From: Pseudoalteromonas sp. GCY
GTDB taxonomy: Bacteria > Pseudomonadota > Gammaproteobacteria > Enterobacterales > Alteromonadaceae
NCBI RefSeq assembly: GCF_016695175.1
Contig: NZ_CP068022.1
Location: 1 to 64,000, forward strand
DNA length: 64,000 nt
Direction of reading: 5' to 3'
Position numbers and translations under genes: made by a program. This document shows, in pieces, positions 9,516-18,040 of the stretch (the stretch's first letter is position 1; every line of letters starts with the position of its first letter). Under the pieces are notes generated by a model, which searched no databases, was not told the origin of the DNA, and was given only the letters and a program-made list of their open reading frames with translations.

Positions 9516-11984
9516 ATGAAACTTAATAAAATAACCAGCTATATAGGACTTGCCTTACTGAGTGGCGGGGCACTTGCAGCCCCTTCTACACCAACATTAG
9601 ATTGGCAGCCACAACAGTATTCGTTCGTTGAAGTTAACGTCGATGGGCTTGGCTCTTACAAGCAACTGGTAAAAGCCAAAGACGTTGTCGATATTAGCAT
9701 CAAATGGAATGCATGGAGTGGCTCAGGCGGCGATAACTATAAAGTATACTTTGATGATCTACTCGTAAATCAAGGTACGCTTGCCCCAGGTACTAAAAGC
9801 GGAGTTGTACAATTTCCCTACACTAAATCTGGTCGCCATCAGCTTTATTTAGAACTGTGTGAAGGTACCGTATGTGCAAGAAGCGCAGGGAAAGAAATCG
9901 TCATTGCCGACACAGACGGTGCACATCTAGCGCCACTTCCTATGAATGTAGACCCTAATAACCGTAATAACGGTACAATACCAGGCCGTGTAACGGGTGC
10001 ATATTTCGTTGAATGGGGCATTTATGGCCGTAACTACGACGTAACTAAGATCCCAGCTCATAACCTATCGCACATTTTATATGGCTTTATTCCGATTTGT
10101 GGTCCTAACGAGTCACTCAAATCCATTGAAAATGGTAATAGTTGGAGAGCACTCCAAACCGCATGTGCTGACTCTCAAGATTACGAAGTCGTCATTCACG
10201 ACCCTTGGGCAGCAGTGCAAAAATCTATGCCTGGGGTGGACGCAAAGGATCCTATTCGCGGTGTTTATTCTCAATTAATGGCGCTAAAGCAACGTTATCC
10301 GGACCTTAAAATTCTCCCTTCAGTAGGTGGTTGGACGCTATCAGATCCATTCCATGGCTTTACAAACAAAGCAAACCGCGACACTTTCGTTGCGTCTGTA
10401 AAACAATTCCTTAAAACGTGGAAGTTTTATGACGGTGTAGATATCGATTGGGAATTCCCCGGTGGTGATGGTCCAAACCCAGATTTAGGCGATCCAATTA
10501 ACGACGGTCCAGCATATGTGGCGCTAATGCAAGAGCTTCGTGCAATGTTAGACGAGTTAGAAGCTGAAACCGGACGTCAATATGAGCTCACTTCTGCAAT
10601 AGGTGCAGGTTATGACAAGATTGAAGATGTAGATTACCAAGCTGCTCAGCAGTATATGGATTATATCTTTGCGATGACCTATGACTTCTATGGCGCTTGG
10701 AACAATGAAACGGGTCATCAAACCGGTATCTATTGTGGCTCTCATCTCAGCACAGATGAATGTAACGGTACAGGCGTTGACGGCAATGGTGTGCCACGTA
10801 AAGGCCCAGCATACACTGGCGACCATGCAATTCAATTGCTACTTCAACAAGGTGTGCAGCCCTCTAAGCTCGTTATGGGCGTTGCAATGTACGGCCGTGG
10901 CTGGGAAGGTGTGCTAGATGCAAATGCAACCATTCCTGGTAATCCGATGACTGCACCGGGCAATGGCCCATTGACAGGTTCCACCACTGAAGGCGTGTGG
11001 GAACCAGGCATTATGGATTATAAAGCAATTGCAGCGAACGCTGTAGGCCAAAGTGGTTCAGGTGTCAATGGTTATGAAGTGGGCTATGATGAGCAAGCAC
11101 AAGCAGCATATGTTTGGAACAGAAGTAACGGTAAACTCATCACTTACGATAGCCCACGCAGTGTTATCGCAAAAGGTCAGTATGCAAACACTCATCAACT
11201 AGCTGGTTTATTTGGTTGGGAAATTGACGCTGATAATGGCGACATTCTAAATGCAATGTATGATGGTCTTACAGCAGGTGAGATCCCTAATCGTGCTCCA
11301 TCTATTGGAGTTTCAGGACCAATCAATGTGACCTCAGGTCAGGTCGTGAATGTCGATGCGCAAGCAAGCGATTTAGACAATGATCCGTTAACCTATTCAT
11401 GGGTTGCTGCGCCGGGGCTGGCTTTATCTGCTAACAACACGGCAGCTGTGGCTGTAACTGCTCCTTCAGTCACTCAACAGACAAGCTACGACTTGACTGT
11501 AACGGTCAATGACGGCGCGTTATCAACAACCAAAACAATCGTTGTTGTTGTAAACCCAGAAGGTGCAAATGCAGCGCCTGTCGTTACACCGGTTTCAGAT
11601 CTAGCGGTTAACGAAGGGGCCTCGGCTACCGTCAATGTATCAGCAACTGACCCTGAAGGCGCAGCGCTTAGTTATAGCTGGAGTGCACCAGCCGAGCTGA
11701 GCGTAGTAGCAAATGGTAGCTCAGCGACTATTACTGCTGCAAATGTCACTGCCGACACAACCGTCCCCGTGACAGTTACCGTATCAGACGGGGTTAATGC
11801 CGTTGATACAACATTTAATGTCACAATTAAAGACGGTGGCGCCCAATATCCTACTTGGGATCGATCGACAGTTTATGTCGGTGGCGACCGAGTAATTCAT
11901 AACGGTAATGTCTTTGAAGCAAAGTGGTGGACTCAAGGCGAAGAACCAGGAACCGCTGATGTATGGAAGACAGTAACTAACTAA
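9516..11984 (+). CDS. chiA: Secreted ChiA-type GH18 chitinase
   Basis: The ChiA class is typically processive along chitin chains. The start is ATG 9516 with AAGG about eight bases upstream, giving 822 residues. The signal peptide is cleaved near GALA/APSTP. An N-terminal FnIII-like ChitinaseA_N domain (about 25-130) precedes the GH18 barrel, which opens with GAYFVEWGIYGRNY and ICG segments as in Serratia ChiA and carries YDGVDIDWEFPGG with catalytic Glu313. Two Ig/PKD-like domains (about 590-770) and a C-terminal CBM5/12 (FEAKWWTQGEEPG) follow. It is the last gene of the chitin operon, closed by a strong terminator. The CBM is nearly the same as that of the LPMO, indicating module sharing within the cluster. 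Confidence 0.95.
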   Translation: MKLNKITSYIGLALLSGGALAAPSTPTLDWQPQQYSFVEVNVDGLGSYKQLVKAKDVVDISIKWNAWSGSGGDNYKVYFDDLLVNQGTLAPGTKSGVVQFPYTKSGRHQLYLELCEGTVCARSAGKEIVIADTDGAHLAPLPMNVDPNNRNNGTIPGRVTGAYFVEWGIYGRNYDVTKIPAHNLSHILYGFIPICGPNESLKSIENGNSWRALQTACADSQDYEVVIHDPWAAVQKSMPGVDAKDPIRGVYSQLMALKQRYPDLKILPSVGGWTLSDPFHGFTNKANRDTFVASVKQFLKTWKFYDGVDIDWEFPGGDGPNPDLGDPINDGPAYVALMQELRAMLDELEAETGRQYELTSAIGAGYDKIEDVDYQAAQQYMDYIFAMTYDFYGAWNNETGHQTGIYCGSHLSTDECNGTGVDGNGVPRKGPAYTGDHAIQLLLQQGVQPSKLVMGVAMYGRGWEGVLDANATIPGNPMTAPGNGPLTGSTTEGVWEPGIMDYKAIAANAVGQSGSGVNGYEVGYDEQAQAAYVWNRSNGKLITYDSPRSVIAKGQYANTHQLAGLFGWEIDADNGDILNAMYDGLTAGEIPNRAPSIGVSGPINVTSGQVVNVDAQASDLDNDPLTYSWVAAPGLALSANNTAAVAVTAPSVTQQTSYDLTVTVNDGALSTTKTIVVVVNPEGANAAPVVTPVSDLAVNEGASATVNVSATDPEGAALSYSWSAPAELSVVANGSSATITAANVTADTTVPVTVTVSDGVNAVDTTFNVTIKDGGAQYPTWDRSTVYVGGDRVIHNGNVFEAKWWTQGEEPGTADVWKTVTN

Positions 11985-12001
11985 TCTAACCATCCCCAAT
12001 T

Positions 12002-12030
12002 AATGAGCTTGCCAGTCAAGCTCATTTTTT
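12002..12030 (+). terminator. Rho-independent terminator of the chitin operon
   Basis: A 10-bp perfect stem (AATGAGCTTG/CAAGCTCATT, CCAGT loop) followed by a T run. Confidence 0.9.
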
Positions 12031-12150
12031 ATCTACATAAACATAAAGTTACCCATTATCTGGCTTTTATCACCAATTTCTTCTTTCTTTTTCTGTTTGG
12101 TCTTTCATAATGACATAATGAACTTCATAAAAGAGTCATAAGTTCTGGCT

Positions 12151-12912
12151 GTGCTTATTCGTCTATCCGTTTTATTATTCGTTTTAGTTTTTCCAAAAAG
12201 CTACGCTTCCGACTGCGCGGATCAGTCATCCCTAAAAATCGGCATTGGCTCTAGCTGGCCGCCTTTTGTTATGTATGGCACTCGTCCTTATGGCATAGAC
12301 GTAGATATCACTAGAGCAGTGTTTGAACGCGCCGGGTTTTGTATCGAGTTCATTCAACTTCCTTCATCGGCACGTGGGATCACCGAGCTTGAGAAGGGCT
12401 TAATTGATGTCCTGCCATCCGCAAGTTTTAGTGTTGATAGAGCAAAAATCGCTTACTTTTCCTCGCCATATCGGCGTGAAAAAATGCGCTTGTTTGCTAA
12501 CAAGGAAATAGATCTCGATAGCAACTTAATCGAGTTGTTTTCTGCAGGTTATACATTCACGGCTAATCCCGGAGCCTACTATGGTGAGGAAGTGAAACAA
12601 ATAAAAAAAATCGATTGGTACGACAAGCGGTTGTTTGAAATCGCAAGCTTAGACAGACGAATAGAAATGGTGGCTAAAAACCGCGTCGATTTTCTGATTG
12701 AAGATGAAGACGCAGGCTACTACTATATCAACAAGCTAGGCTATCAAAGCATTCAGTTACACCCTTATGTAGTTAACGATAACGCTATACATTTTATGCT
12801 TGGACGTCATGCATTTAAGCGTAGTGAAATTGAGCGCGTCAATGAAGCGATCACCAATTTAAATGGCACAATAGCGAATATCTCAGAAAAATATAGAAAA
12901 GATTCAGGATGA
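12151..12912 (+). CDS. Periplasmic family 3 solute-binding-like protein
   Basis: A 253-residue protein with a signal peptide (MLIRLSVLLFVLVFPKSYA) followed by a type-II periplasmic binding fold: LKIGIGSSWPPFV at the N terminus, GIDVDITRAVFERAG, then GLIDVLPSASFSVDRAKIAYFSSPY. These are typical of SBP_bac_3 proteins that bind amino acids or similar small ligands. No ABC permease or ATPase is nearby, so it may be an orphan sensor-type binding protein rather than a transporter subunit. The start is GTG with no clear ribosome binding site. Its stop overlaps the ATG of the following helicase gene by four bases (ATGA), so the two are probably translationally coupled although their functions look unrelated. 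Confidence 0.8.
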   Translation: MLIRLSVLLFVLVFPKSYASDCADQSSLKIGIGSSWPPFVMYGTRPYGIDVDITRAVFERAGFCIEFIQLPSSARGITELEKGLIDVLPSASFSVDRAKIAYFSSPYRREKMRLFANKEIDLDSNLIELFSAGYTFTANPGAYYGEEVKQIKKIDWYDKRLFEIASLDRRIEMVAKNRVDFLIEDEDAGYYYINKLGYQSIQLHPYVVNDNAIHFMLGRHAFKRSEIERVNEAITNLNGTIANISEKYRKDSG

Positions 12913-14843
12913 CTCAACAACACCAACTCTTTCAAACACTACAAAGCACATTTGGGCATACAACACTTCGCCCAGGGCAATCGGAAGTTATAGAATTTAT
13001 ACTACAAGGCCAAAGTGCAATCGCTATTTTTGCAACTGGTGCGGGCAAGTCGTTGTGTTATCAGTTACCAGCAATAATGAAGCAAGGAATGTGTTTAGTC
13101 GTTTCACCACTATTGGCACTAATGCACGAGCAACGAGATTACCTACAAAGTAAAGGAGTTGCGACGGCTTGTCTTGATAGTACTCAGAGCAAAGAAGAAA
13201 CGTTGCGTATAGAAAATGCGGTGCGAAGCAATGCACTTAAAGTCCTCTTTATATCAGTCGAGCGGCTGAATAGCCAAAAAGCACGTACCTTGTTATCACA
13301 AAGCAATATCTCTTTTCTTGTCATTGATGAGGCACATTGTATTTCTGAGTGGGGACATAATTTCAGGCCAGATTACCTAAAAGTGGCTAAGTATAGACAT
13401 GAACTTGGTATCAACCAAGTGCTATTACTCACCGCGACAGCAACAAATAAAGTTGCACGCGATATGGCGGGTAAATTCGATGTATCCGATCAAAATATCG
13501 TTAGAACGGGCTTTTACCGGAAGAATCTATTCTTAAGTGCGGTGCATATTAGCGAATCTCAAAAAGACGAATATTTACTCGCCTTTTTAAAAAAGGCAAA
13601 AGGCGCAGGTATCGTTTATGTCACCCAGCAAAAGCAAGCAGAAGAAGTAGCAAAAATGATAACTGCTTGTGGCTTTCCTGCAGAAGCTTTTCATGCATCA
13701 TTGCAGAGCGAGAAAAAGGCCCAAATTCAAGCTGACTTTCTAGCGAAAGCTAATCTTATCGTTGTTGCTACTATTGCATTTGGGATGGGTGTAGACAAAC
13801 CCGATGTTCGTTGGGTACTGCACTATGATATGCCAAAATCTATTGAGGGATATAGCCAAGAAGTGGGTAGGGCAGGGAGAGATGGCGATAATGCACATTG
13901 CGTTGCTTTAATTAATAATGAAAAAATTGCCACATTAGAGAACTTCGTTTATGCCAGTGCGTTAGAGCGTGAGTCATTAACACTGCTTTTTAACGAACTT
14001 TTCGGTGATCCAACTACAGATTACCACCTCAATGAATACAATCTCGCTTATAAAACCAATATCAATCAATTGGTACTAAAAACACTTATCGTCCAGCTCG
14101 AACTTCAAGGTTACTTACAGGTAAACTACAGTTACTTTGCCGAACTAAGCATCGCATTCACCCAAGACAAAGATAAAATATTAGCGAAGTACTCGCCCGA
14201 GCGACAACTGTTTTTGACTCAGCTATTCTCGTGTTTTGAATTCAAAAAGAAATGGGGATTGCTTTCACATCAAGCATTAAGCGAGCAAAACATCCCACTG
14301 ACTAAAGCGCAAGAAGTCGTTGAGTATTTGCAAAACCAACAACTGATTGAAGTAAAAGTCGCTAAATATACGTCGGTTTATTCAAAGCCTACTCAACAAG
14401 TTAACATTAATGAACTGGTTGAGTCTTTCTACCAGCAGTCACAAATTAAAGAGCAAGGCGAACTTGCACGGCTAAGACATTTACTCAAATTTTTCCAACT
14501 GACTTCATGCTACCACAAAGCGCTCGCCAGCTATTTCGGCGACACGCACGCACCAGAGCAATGTGGCCATTGCGGAGTCTGCAGCGGTAAGCATCTGATC
14601 GTCAATGCACAAGAGAGCCACGAATTAGATATTGAAACGACACGAAATATATTAAGAGATGCTTCACAGTTTGCATCGCAACGCGGCGTTAACTTTTCGA
14701 CTCACCTCAAAACGTTATTTTTACTAGGCTTAAATTGCCCCTATTTTACTAAATATAAATTCAGACAACTTGAAGGATTTGGCAGCTTGTCCGGCATAAA
14801 GTATGAAAAGGCAAAAGCATTGATCATGGAGCGCGCTTTATAG
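12909..14843 (+). CDS. recQ: RecQ-family ATP-dependent DNA helicase
   Basis: A 3'-5' DNA helicase of 644 residues (E. coli RecQ has about 610). Motif I is TGAGKS (43-48), motif II is DEAH (140-143) followed by the RecQ-specific aromatic-rich segment CISEWGHNFRPDY, motif III is LTATAT, motif V is ATIAFGMGVDKPDVR and motif VI is QEVGRAGRDG. A zinc-binding cysteine set (CYHK...CGHCGVCSG) lies near residues 535-560. The C-terminal end does not look like a canonical HRDC domain. The product acts in recombination and fork repair. It starts at an ATG overlapping the stop of the upstream binding-protein gene, and anmK begins right after its TAG. It could be a second RecQ paralogue rather than the housekeeping one. 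Confidence 0.92.
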   Translation: MTQQHQLFQTLQSTFGHTTLRPGQSEVIEFILQGQSAIAIFATGAGKSLCYQLPAIMKQGMCLVVSPLLALMHEQRDYLQSKGVATACLDSTQSKEETLRIENAVRSNALKVLFISVERLNSQKARTLLSQSNISFLVIDEAHCISEWGHNFRPDYLKVAKYRHELGINQVLLLTATATNKVARDMAGKFDVSDQNIVRTGFYRKNLFLSAVHISESQKDEYLLAFLKKAKGAGIVYVTQQKQAEEVAKMITACGFPAEAFHASLQSEKKAQIQADFLAKANLIVVATIAFGMGVDKPDVRWVLHYDMPKSIEGYSQEVGRAGRDGDNAHCVALINNEKIATLENFVYASALERESLTLLFNELFGDPTTDYHLNEYNLAYKTNINQLVLKTLIVQLELQGYLQVNYSYFAELSIAFTQDKDKILAKYSPERQLFLTQLFSCFEFKKKWGLLSHQALSEQNIPLTKAQEVVEYLQNQQLIEVKVAKYTSVYSKPTQQVNINELVESFYQQSQIKEQGELARLRHLLKFFQLTSCYHKALASYFGDTHAPEQCGHCGVCSGKHLIVNAQESHELDIETTRNILRDASQFASQRGVNFSTHLKTLFLLGLNCPYFTKYKFRQLEGFGSLSGIKYEKAKALIMERAL

Positions 14844-16007
14844 ATGAAAGCAGATATTATTAAACTCGCCACAATCGCGGAAAAAAAGACCAAATATATA
14901 CTCGGACTAATGAGCGGTACCTCATTAGATGGATTAGATATCGCGTTATGTAAAATTGAAGGTGTAGGAAAAAATACACAGCTAACGGTCGAACAGTTTA
15001 CCACTGTAGAATACAACTCTTCCCAAAAGCAGCTTCTCAGTGATCATGCGTCTAAATCTCAGGTAAATCTTAAAACGTTATGTCAATTAAATGCGTGGCT
15101 CGGCGAGTTGTACGCAAGTCTAATCAATAATGCTTTGGCAGAGTGGCAAGTTGCAGCTGACACTGTTGATTTAATAGCGAGTCATGGACAAACACTTTAC
15201 CACTGTCCGAATAAAGCCTTTGCAGACTTAGAAAAATTAAATAGCACATTGCAGATCGTTGACGCCGATATTATTGCGACAAAAACGAACATCATCACCA
15301 TCGCTGACTTTAGACAAAAGCATATCGCCAAAGGATATGAGGGAGCTCCTCTCGTGCAATATGGTGACTATCTATTATATTCAGGCACCACTATCGATAG
15401 GGTTCTGCTCAATATCGGCGGTATTTCAAACCTTACTTATTTACCAAAAAATTGTGCACTAACGCAGAGTATGAGCAGTGACATCGGTCCAGGAAACACA
15501 TTAGTAGACCAATATTGTCGCCACGTATTAGGGCTGCCATTCGATGAAAATGGTGCGATTGCGTCAAGTGGCAAAATTCAATTGCCATTTCTCGAAGCCT
15601 TACTGTCACACGAATTCTTTAATAAGCCACTTCCAAAATCAACTGGACAAGAGTTATTTAATCAAACCTTCGTGCATCATGCATTGGACGGAAAAGATTA
15701 TAATCATGAAGATATCATCACAACACTGACCGAATTCACAGCTATCACTGTCGCAAATGCTGTGAACGAGCTTGGTACAACTGAATTAGAGCTATATGTT
15801 AGCGGAGGTGGAATTCATAATGTGTTTTTAATGGCGCGAATTGAAAGCCATTTGAATAACCGTGTTTTAATCAAGGATTTCTCACAACTGGGTATAAACC
15901 CTGATGCCAAAGAGGCTGCTTTATTTGCCCTACTTGCGAATGAAACCGTTTCAGGTGATCGCGATGCGCTGCCTTTTTCTATGGGTAAGATTTCATTACC
16001 AACATAG
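14844..16007 (+). CDS. anmK: Anhydro-N-acetylmuramic acid kinase
   Basis: Converts 1,6-anhydro-MurNAc to MurNAc-6-phosphate in cytoplasmic peptidoglycan recycling. The product has 387 residues, close to the family length. Recognisable segments are the ATP-binding GLMSGTSLDGLDIALC near the N terminus, SHGQTLYHCP, the LLNIGGISNLTYLP region, and SSDIGPGNTLVDQY. The ATG follows the recQ stop codon with no spacer, so expression is likely coupled to the two genes upstream. It ends only three bases from the opposing gene, and no terminator is seen between them. Confidence 0.95.
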   Translation: MKADIIKLATIAEKKTKYILGLMSGTSLDGLDIALCKIEGVGKNTQLTVEQFTTVEYNSSQKQLLSDHASKSQVNLKTLCQLNAWLGELYASLINNALAEWQVAADTVDLIASHGQTLYHCPNKAFADLEKLNSTLQIVDADIIATKTNIITIADFRQKHIAKGYEGAPLVQYGDYLLYSGTTIDRVLLNIGGISNLTYLPKNCALTQSMSSDIGPGNTLVDQYCRHVLGLPFDENGAIASSGKIQLPFLEALLSHEFFNKPLPKSTGQELFNQTFVHHALDGKDYNHEDIITTLTEFTAITVANAVNELGTTELELYVSGGGIHNVFLMARIESHLNNRVLIKDFSQLGINPDAKEAALFALLANETVSGDRDALPFSMGKISLPT

Positions 16008-16010
16008 TTG

Positions 16011-16490
16011 CTAAAAAACAGATAATACAGCGCTGACCGCCGAGTTAAAAATACGTTTGAAGCCAGTAGTCTGAGTTGTAATCACTTCAGACACTGGTTC
16101 GCTTACGATAATTCGCTCATTCAAAATGATATCAAACTCAGCTGCATTTTTTAGGTAATCATGGAGTCCCACTAGGTTCAATTGCATAAAGTAAGGACCA
16201 GCATCAAGCGATTGCTTTACTTTAATTTCGACAATTTTAGTGAGATAAGACTCCGGGTCAACCACCAAAGAGACCTCGCACTTCGCATTTCGCTCGCCGT
16301 GCTTTGTTAGTACAACATTAACTCGGTCGTCAATACGTGCATCCATTGGCAACTCTATCACCAAAGAAAGTCCTTGCTCACCTGGTTGCAGACTAAGTTT
16401 CTCATAGGGCTGAACAGCACGGTACTGTCCCCTCATAGAACTTGTGATCTGTGCTGCATTAAAACTAAAAATACCAGGTTTGCTACTCAT
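16011..16490 (-). CDS. Conserved hypothetical protein, 159 aa
   Basis: I do not recognise a named family. The protein has no signal peptide; it looks like a soluble beta-rich protein (alternating hydrophobic strands such as LSLVIELPMD, VNVVLTK, CEVSLVVD, FDIILNERIIV) and ends in a hydrophobic tail of about 15 residues (FNSAVSAVLSVF) that might associate with membrane or partner. ATG 16490 is preceded by GAAAGAAAG, a weak ribosome binding site. It is convergent with anmK, with three bases between the stops, and lies downstream of the Na/Pi cotransporter gene on the same strand. A terminator between them argues for separate transcription. Confidence 0.7.
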   Translation of the reverse strand: MSSKPGIFSFNAAQITSSMRGQYRAVQPYEKLSLQPGEQGLSLVIELPMDARIDDRVNVVLTKHGERNAKCEVSLVVDPESYLTKIVEIKVKQSLDAGPYFMQLNLVGLHDYLKNAAEFDIILNERIIVSEPVSEVITTQTTGFKRIFNSAVSAVLSVF

Positions 16491-16566
16491 TACTTTCTTT
16501 CGTTATTTACAAGACAATATTAATTATCTCAAAGCTAGATTACAGAATTATGACTTAATAGCCAAA

Positions 16567-16602
16567 GGCTAAAAAAGCCAAAGCTCGGCAATACCGAGCT
16601 TT
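16567..16602 (-). terminator. Terminator of the Na/Pi cotransporter gene
   Basis: A perfect stem AAGCTCGG/CCGAGCTT (16581-16601) with a 5-base loop. Read on the minus strand it is followed by GGCTTTTTT. A smaller AT-rich stem (GGCT/AGCC) sits directly beyond it. Confidence 0.75.
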
Positions 16603-16626
16603 AAATGCACTTTTTGTTCGTTTTAT

Positions 16627-17766
16627 TTATCGTACTGCGAGCATAATGAGTCCCGGAAATACAAAGAATGAACCTAATACGTAAGCTAAAGCTGCTGGTT
16701 TATTCTGTGCGCCAATTTCCGCTAGCTTCTCAGCTAGACGAAGCGGGATTTCCCTCAGTAATGGTAAACCGTAAATAAGTGCTACAGCAAAAACGTTAAA
16801 CATAACATGTACAAGTGCAATCGTTAATGCGACTTCAGCAGCAGGACCTGTGATAGATGTTGCCGCTAACAAAGCGGTAATTGTAGTGCCTATATTTGCA
16901 CCTAGAGTGAACGGGTATATCTGACGAGTGGTAAATACGCCGCTGCCAGCGAGCGGGATCATCAAGCTCGTTGTTGTCGACGACGATTGTACCATTACTG
17001 TAACTACAGCGCCTGAGCTTATACCTACAACAGGGCCTCTGCCAATCGCACTGTGTAATAGTTCTTTCGCTTTACCTACTAACGCCTTTTTAAGTAATTT
17101 ACCTAAGTAGGTCACAGCGAACAGGATCATCATGATACCGATAACAACCATGGCAATACCTGCAGCCGTCGAATCTAAGAAGCTAACACTATCTTTTACC
17201 ACGCTTACCGCAGGCTTCACCAGTGGTTTTATAAAGTTGTAACTCTTTAACGATAAGTCAGCATCACCAACAAATACATGGGCTAATCCTGACGCGAGTT
17301 TCTCTAACATACCAAACATGATTTCCAAAGGCAGGAAAATAGCAACGGCTAATAAATTAAAGAAGTCATGTACGGTGGATGCGGCAAACGCTCTTCTAAA
17401 CTCTTCTTTACTACGAATGTGACCGATAGAAACGAGCGTATTGGTAATAGTCGTACCAATATTTGCCCCCATCACCATTGGAATTGCGATACTAATAGGT
17501 AATCCACCAGCAACAAGGCCAACAATAACAGAAGTCACCGTTGATGAGGACTGCACCAATGCAGTTGCTAAAGCCCCTAAGAGCAGGGCGACGATTGGAT
17601 TGGTTGCAAATGCGAAGATTTCCTTCGCCCCTTCACTTCCACCTGAGGCCAACTTAAAACCGCCACTCACAGTGCCAACTGCGACTAAGACTAAGTAAAC
17701 AAGTAATACGATTGACAGCCAGTTGAAAAGTTTAGCTGATGCTGAAGTCTGAGATTGATTAACCAT
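16627..17766 (-). CDS. Na+/phosphate cotransporter (NptA/PhoU-less type)
   Basis: A 379-residue inner-membrane protein with about eight to nine hydrophobic segments and two inverted copies of the Na_Pi_cotrans repeat: LVQSSSTVTSVIVGLVAGG followed by GANIGTTITNT, and MVQSSSTTTSLMIPLAGSG followed by GANIGTTITAL. The paired QSSS signatures are the hallmark of the SLC34-like family. The protein lacks the long C-terminal PhoU-like domain of some bacterial members. It imports inorganic phosphate with sodium, apt for seawater. Two PhoB-box-like elements lie 32-90 bases upstream of the ATG (see the separate entry). It is transcribed alone and ends at a terminator. Confidence 0.9.
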   Translation of the reverse strand: MVNQSQTSASAKLFNWLSIVLLVYLVLVAVGTVSGGFKLASGGSEGAKEIFAFATNPIVALLLGALATALVQSSSTVTSVIVGLVAGGLPISIAIPMVMGANIGTTITNTLVSIGHIRSKEEFRRAFAASTVHDFFNLLAVAIFLPLEIMFGMLEKLASGLAHVFVGDADLSLKSYNFIKPLVKPAVSVVKDSVSFLDSTAAGIAMVVIGIMMILFAVTYLGKLLKKALVGKAKELLHSAIGRGPVVGISSGAVVTVMVQSSSTTTSLMIPLAGSGVFTTRQIYPFTLGANIGTTITALLAATSITGPAAEVALTIALVHVMFNVFAVALIYGLPLLREIPLRLAEKLAEIGAQNKPAALAYVLGSFFVFPGLIMLAVR

Positions 17767-17797
17767 AGTTTCGCTCTTAGAGTAAGTAATGTTTATT

Positions 17798-17856
17798 CAT
17801 TACACTTTTATTTCAGTCGCGCATTTAACCACTCAATTGTTACAGTTATATTTCAG
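17798..17856 (-). promoter_or_regulatory. Two PhoB-box-like elements upstream of the Na/Pi gene
   Basis: Read on the minus strand, 17856-17839 is CTGAAATATAACTGTAAC and 17815-17798 is CTGAAATAAAAGTGTAAT. Each has two 7-base half sites with a 4-base AT spacer (11-bp period), the layout of the Pho box (CTGTCAT-N4-CTGTCAT). The half sites deviate from the E. coli consensus, so this is a candidate only. The downstream phosphate transporter makes it credible. Confidence 0.5.
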
Positions 17857-18040
17857 TTTTATATAACTAGACACGTATGCTCATTTTCTAATCGCATTTT
17901 TTGAAACAATGGTAACTAATAGTAGTAATATACTGTTTTTACTAATTATTAGTTATTTAATGCATTTACATTTTTTTACTTCTCCAAATTTGATCCACAT
18001 TTGCTTCACTATTTTAAAGTAGGATTTAGCTATAATTATT

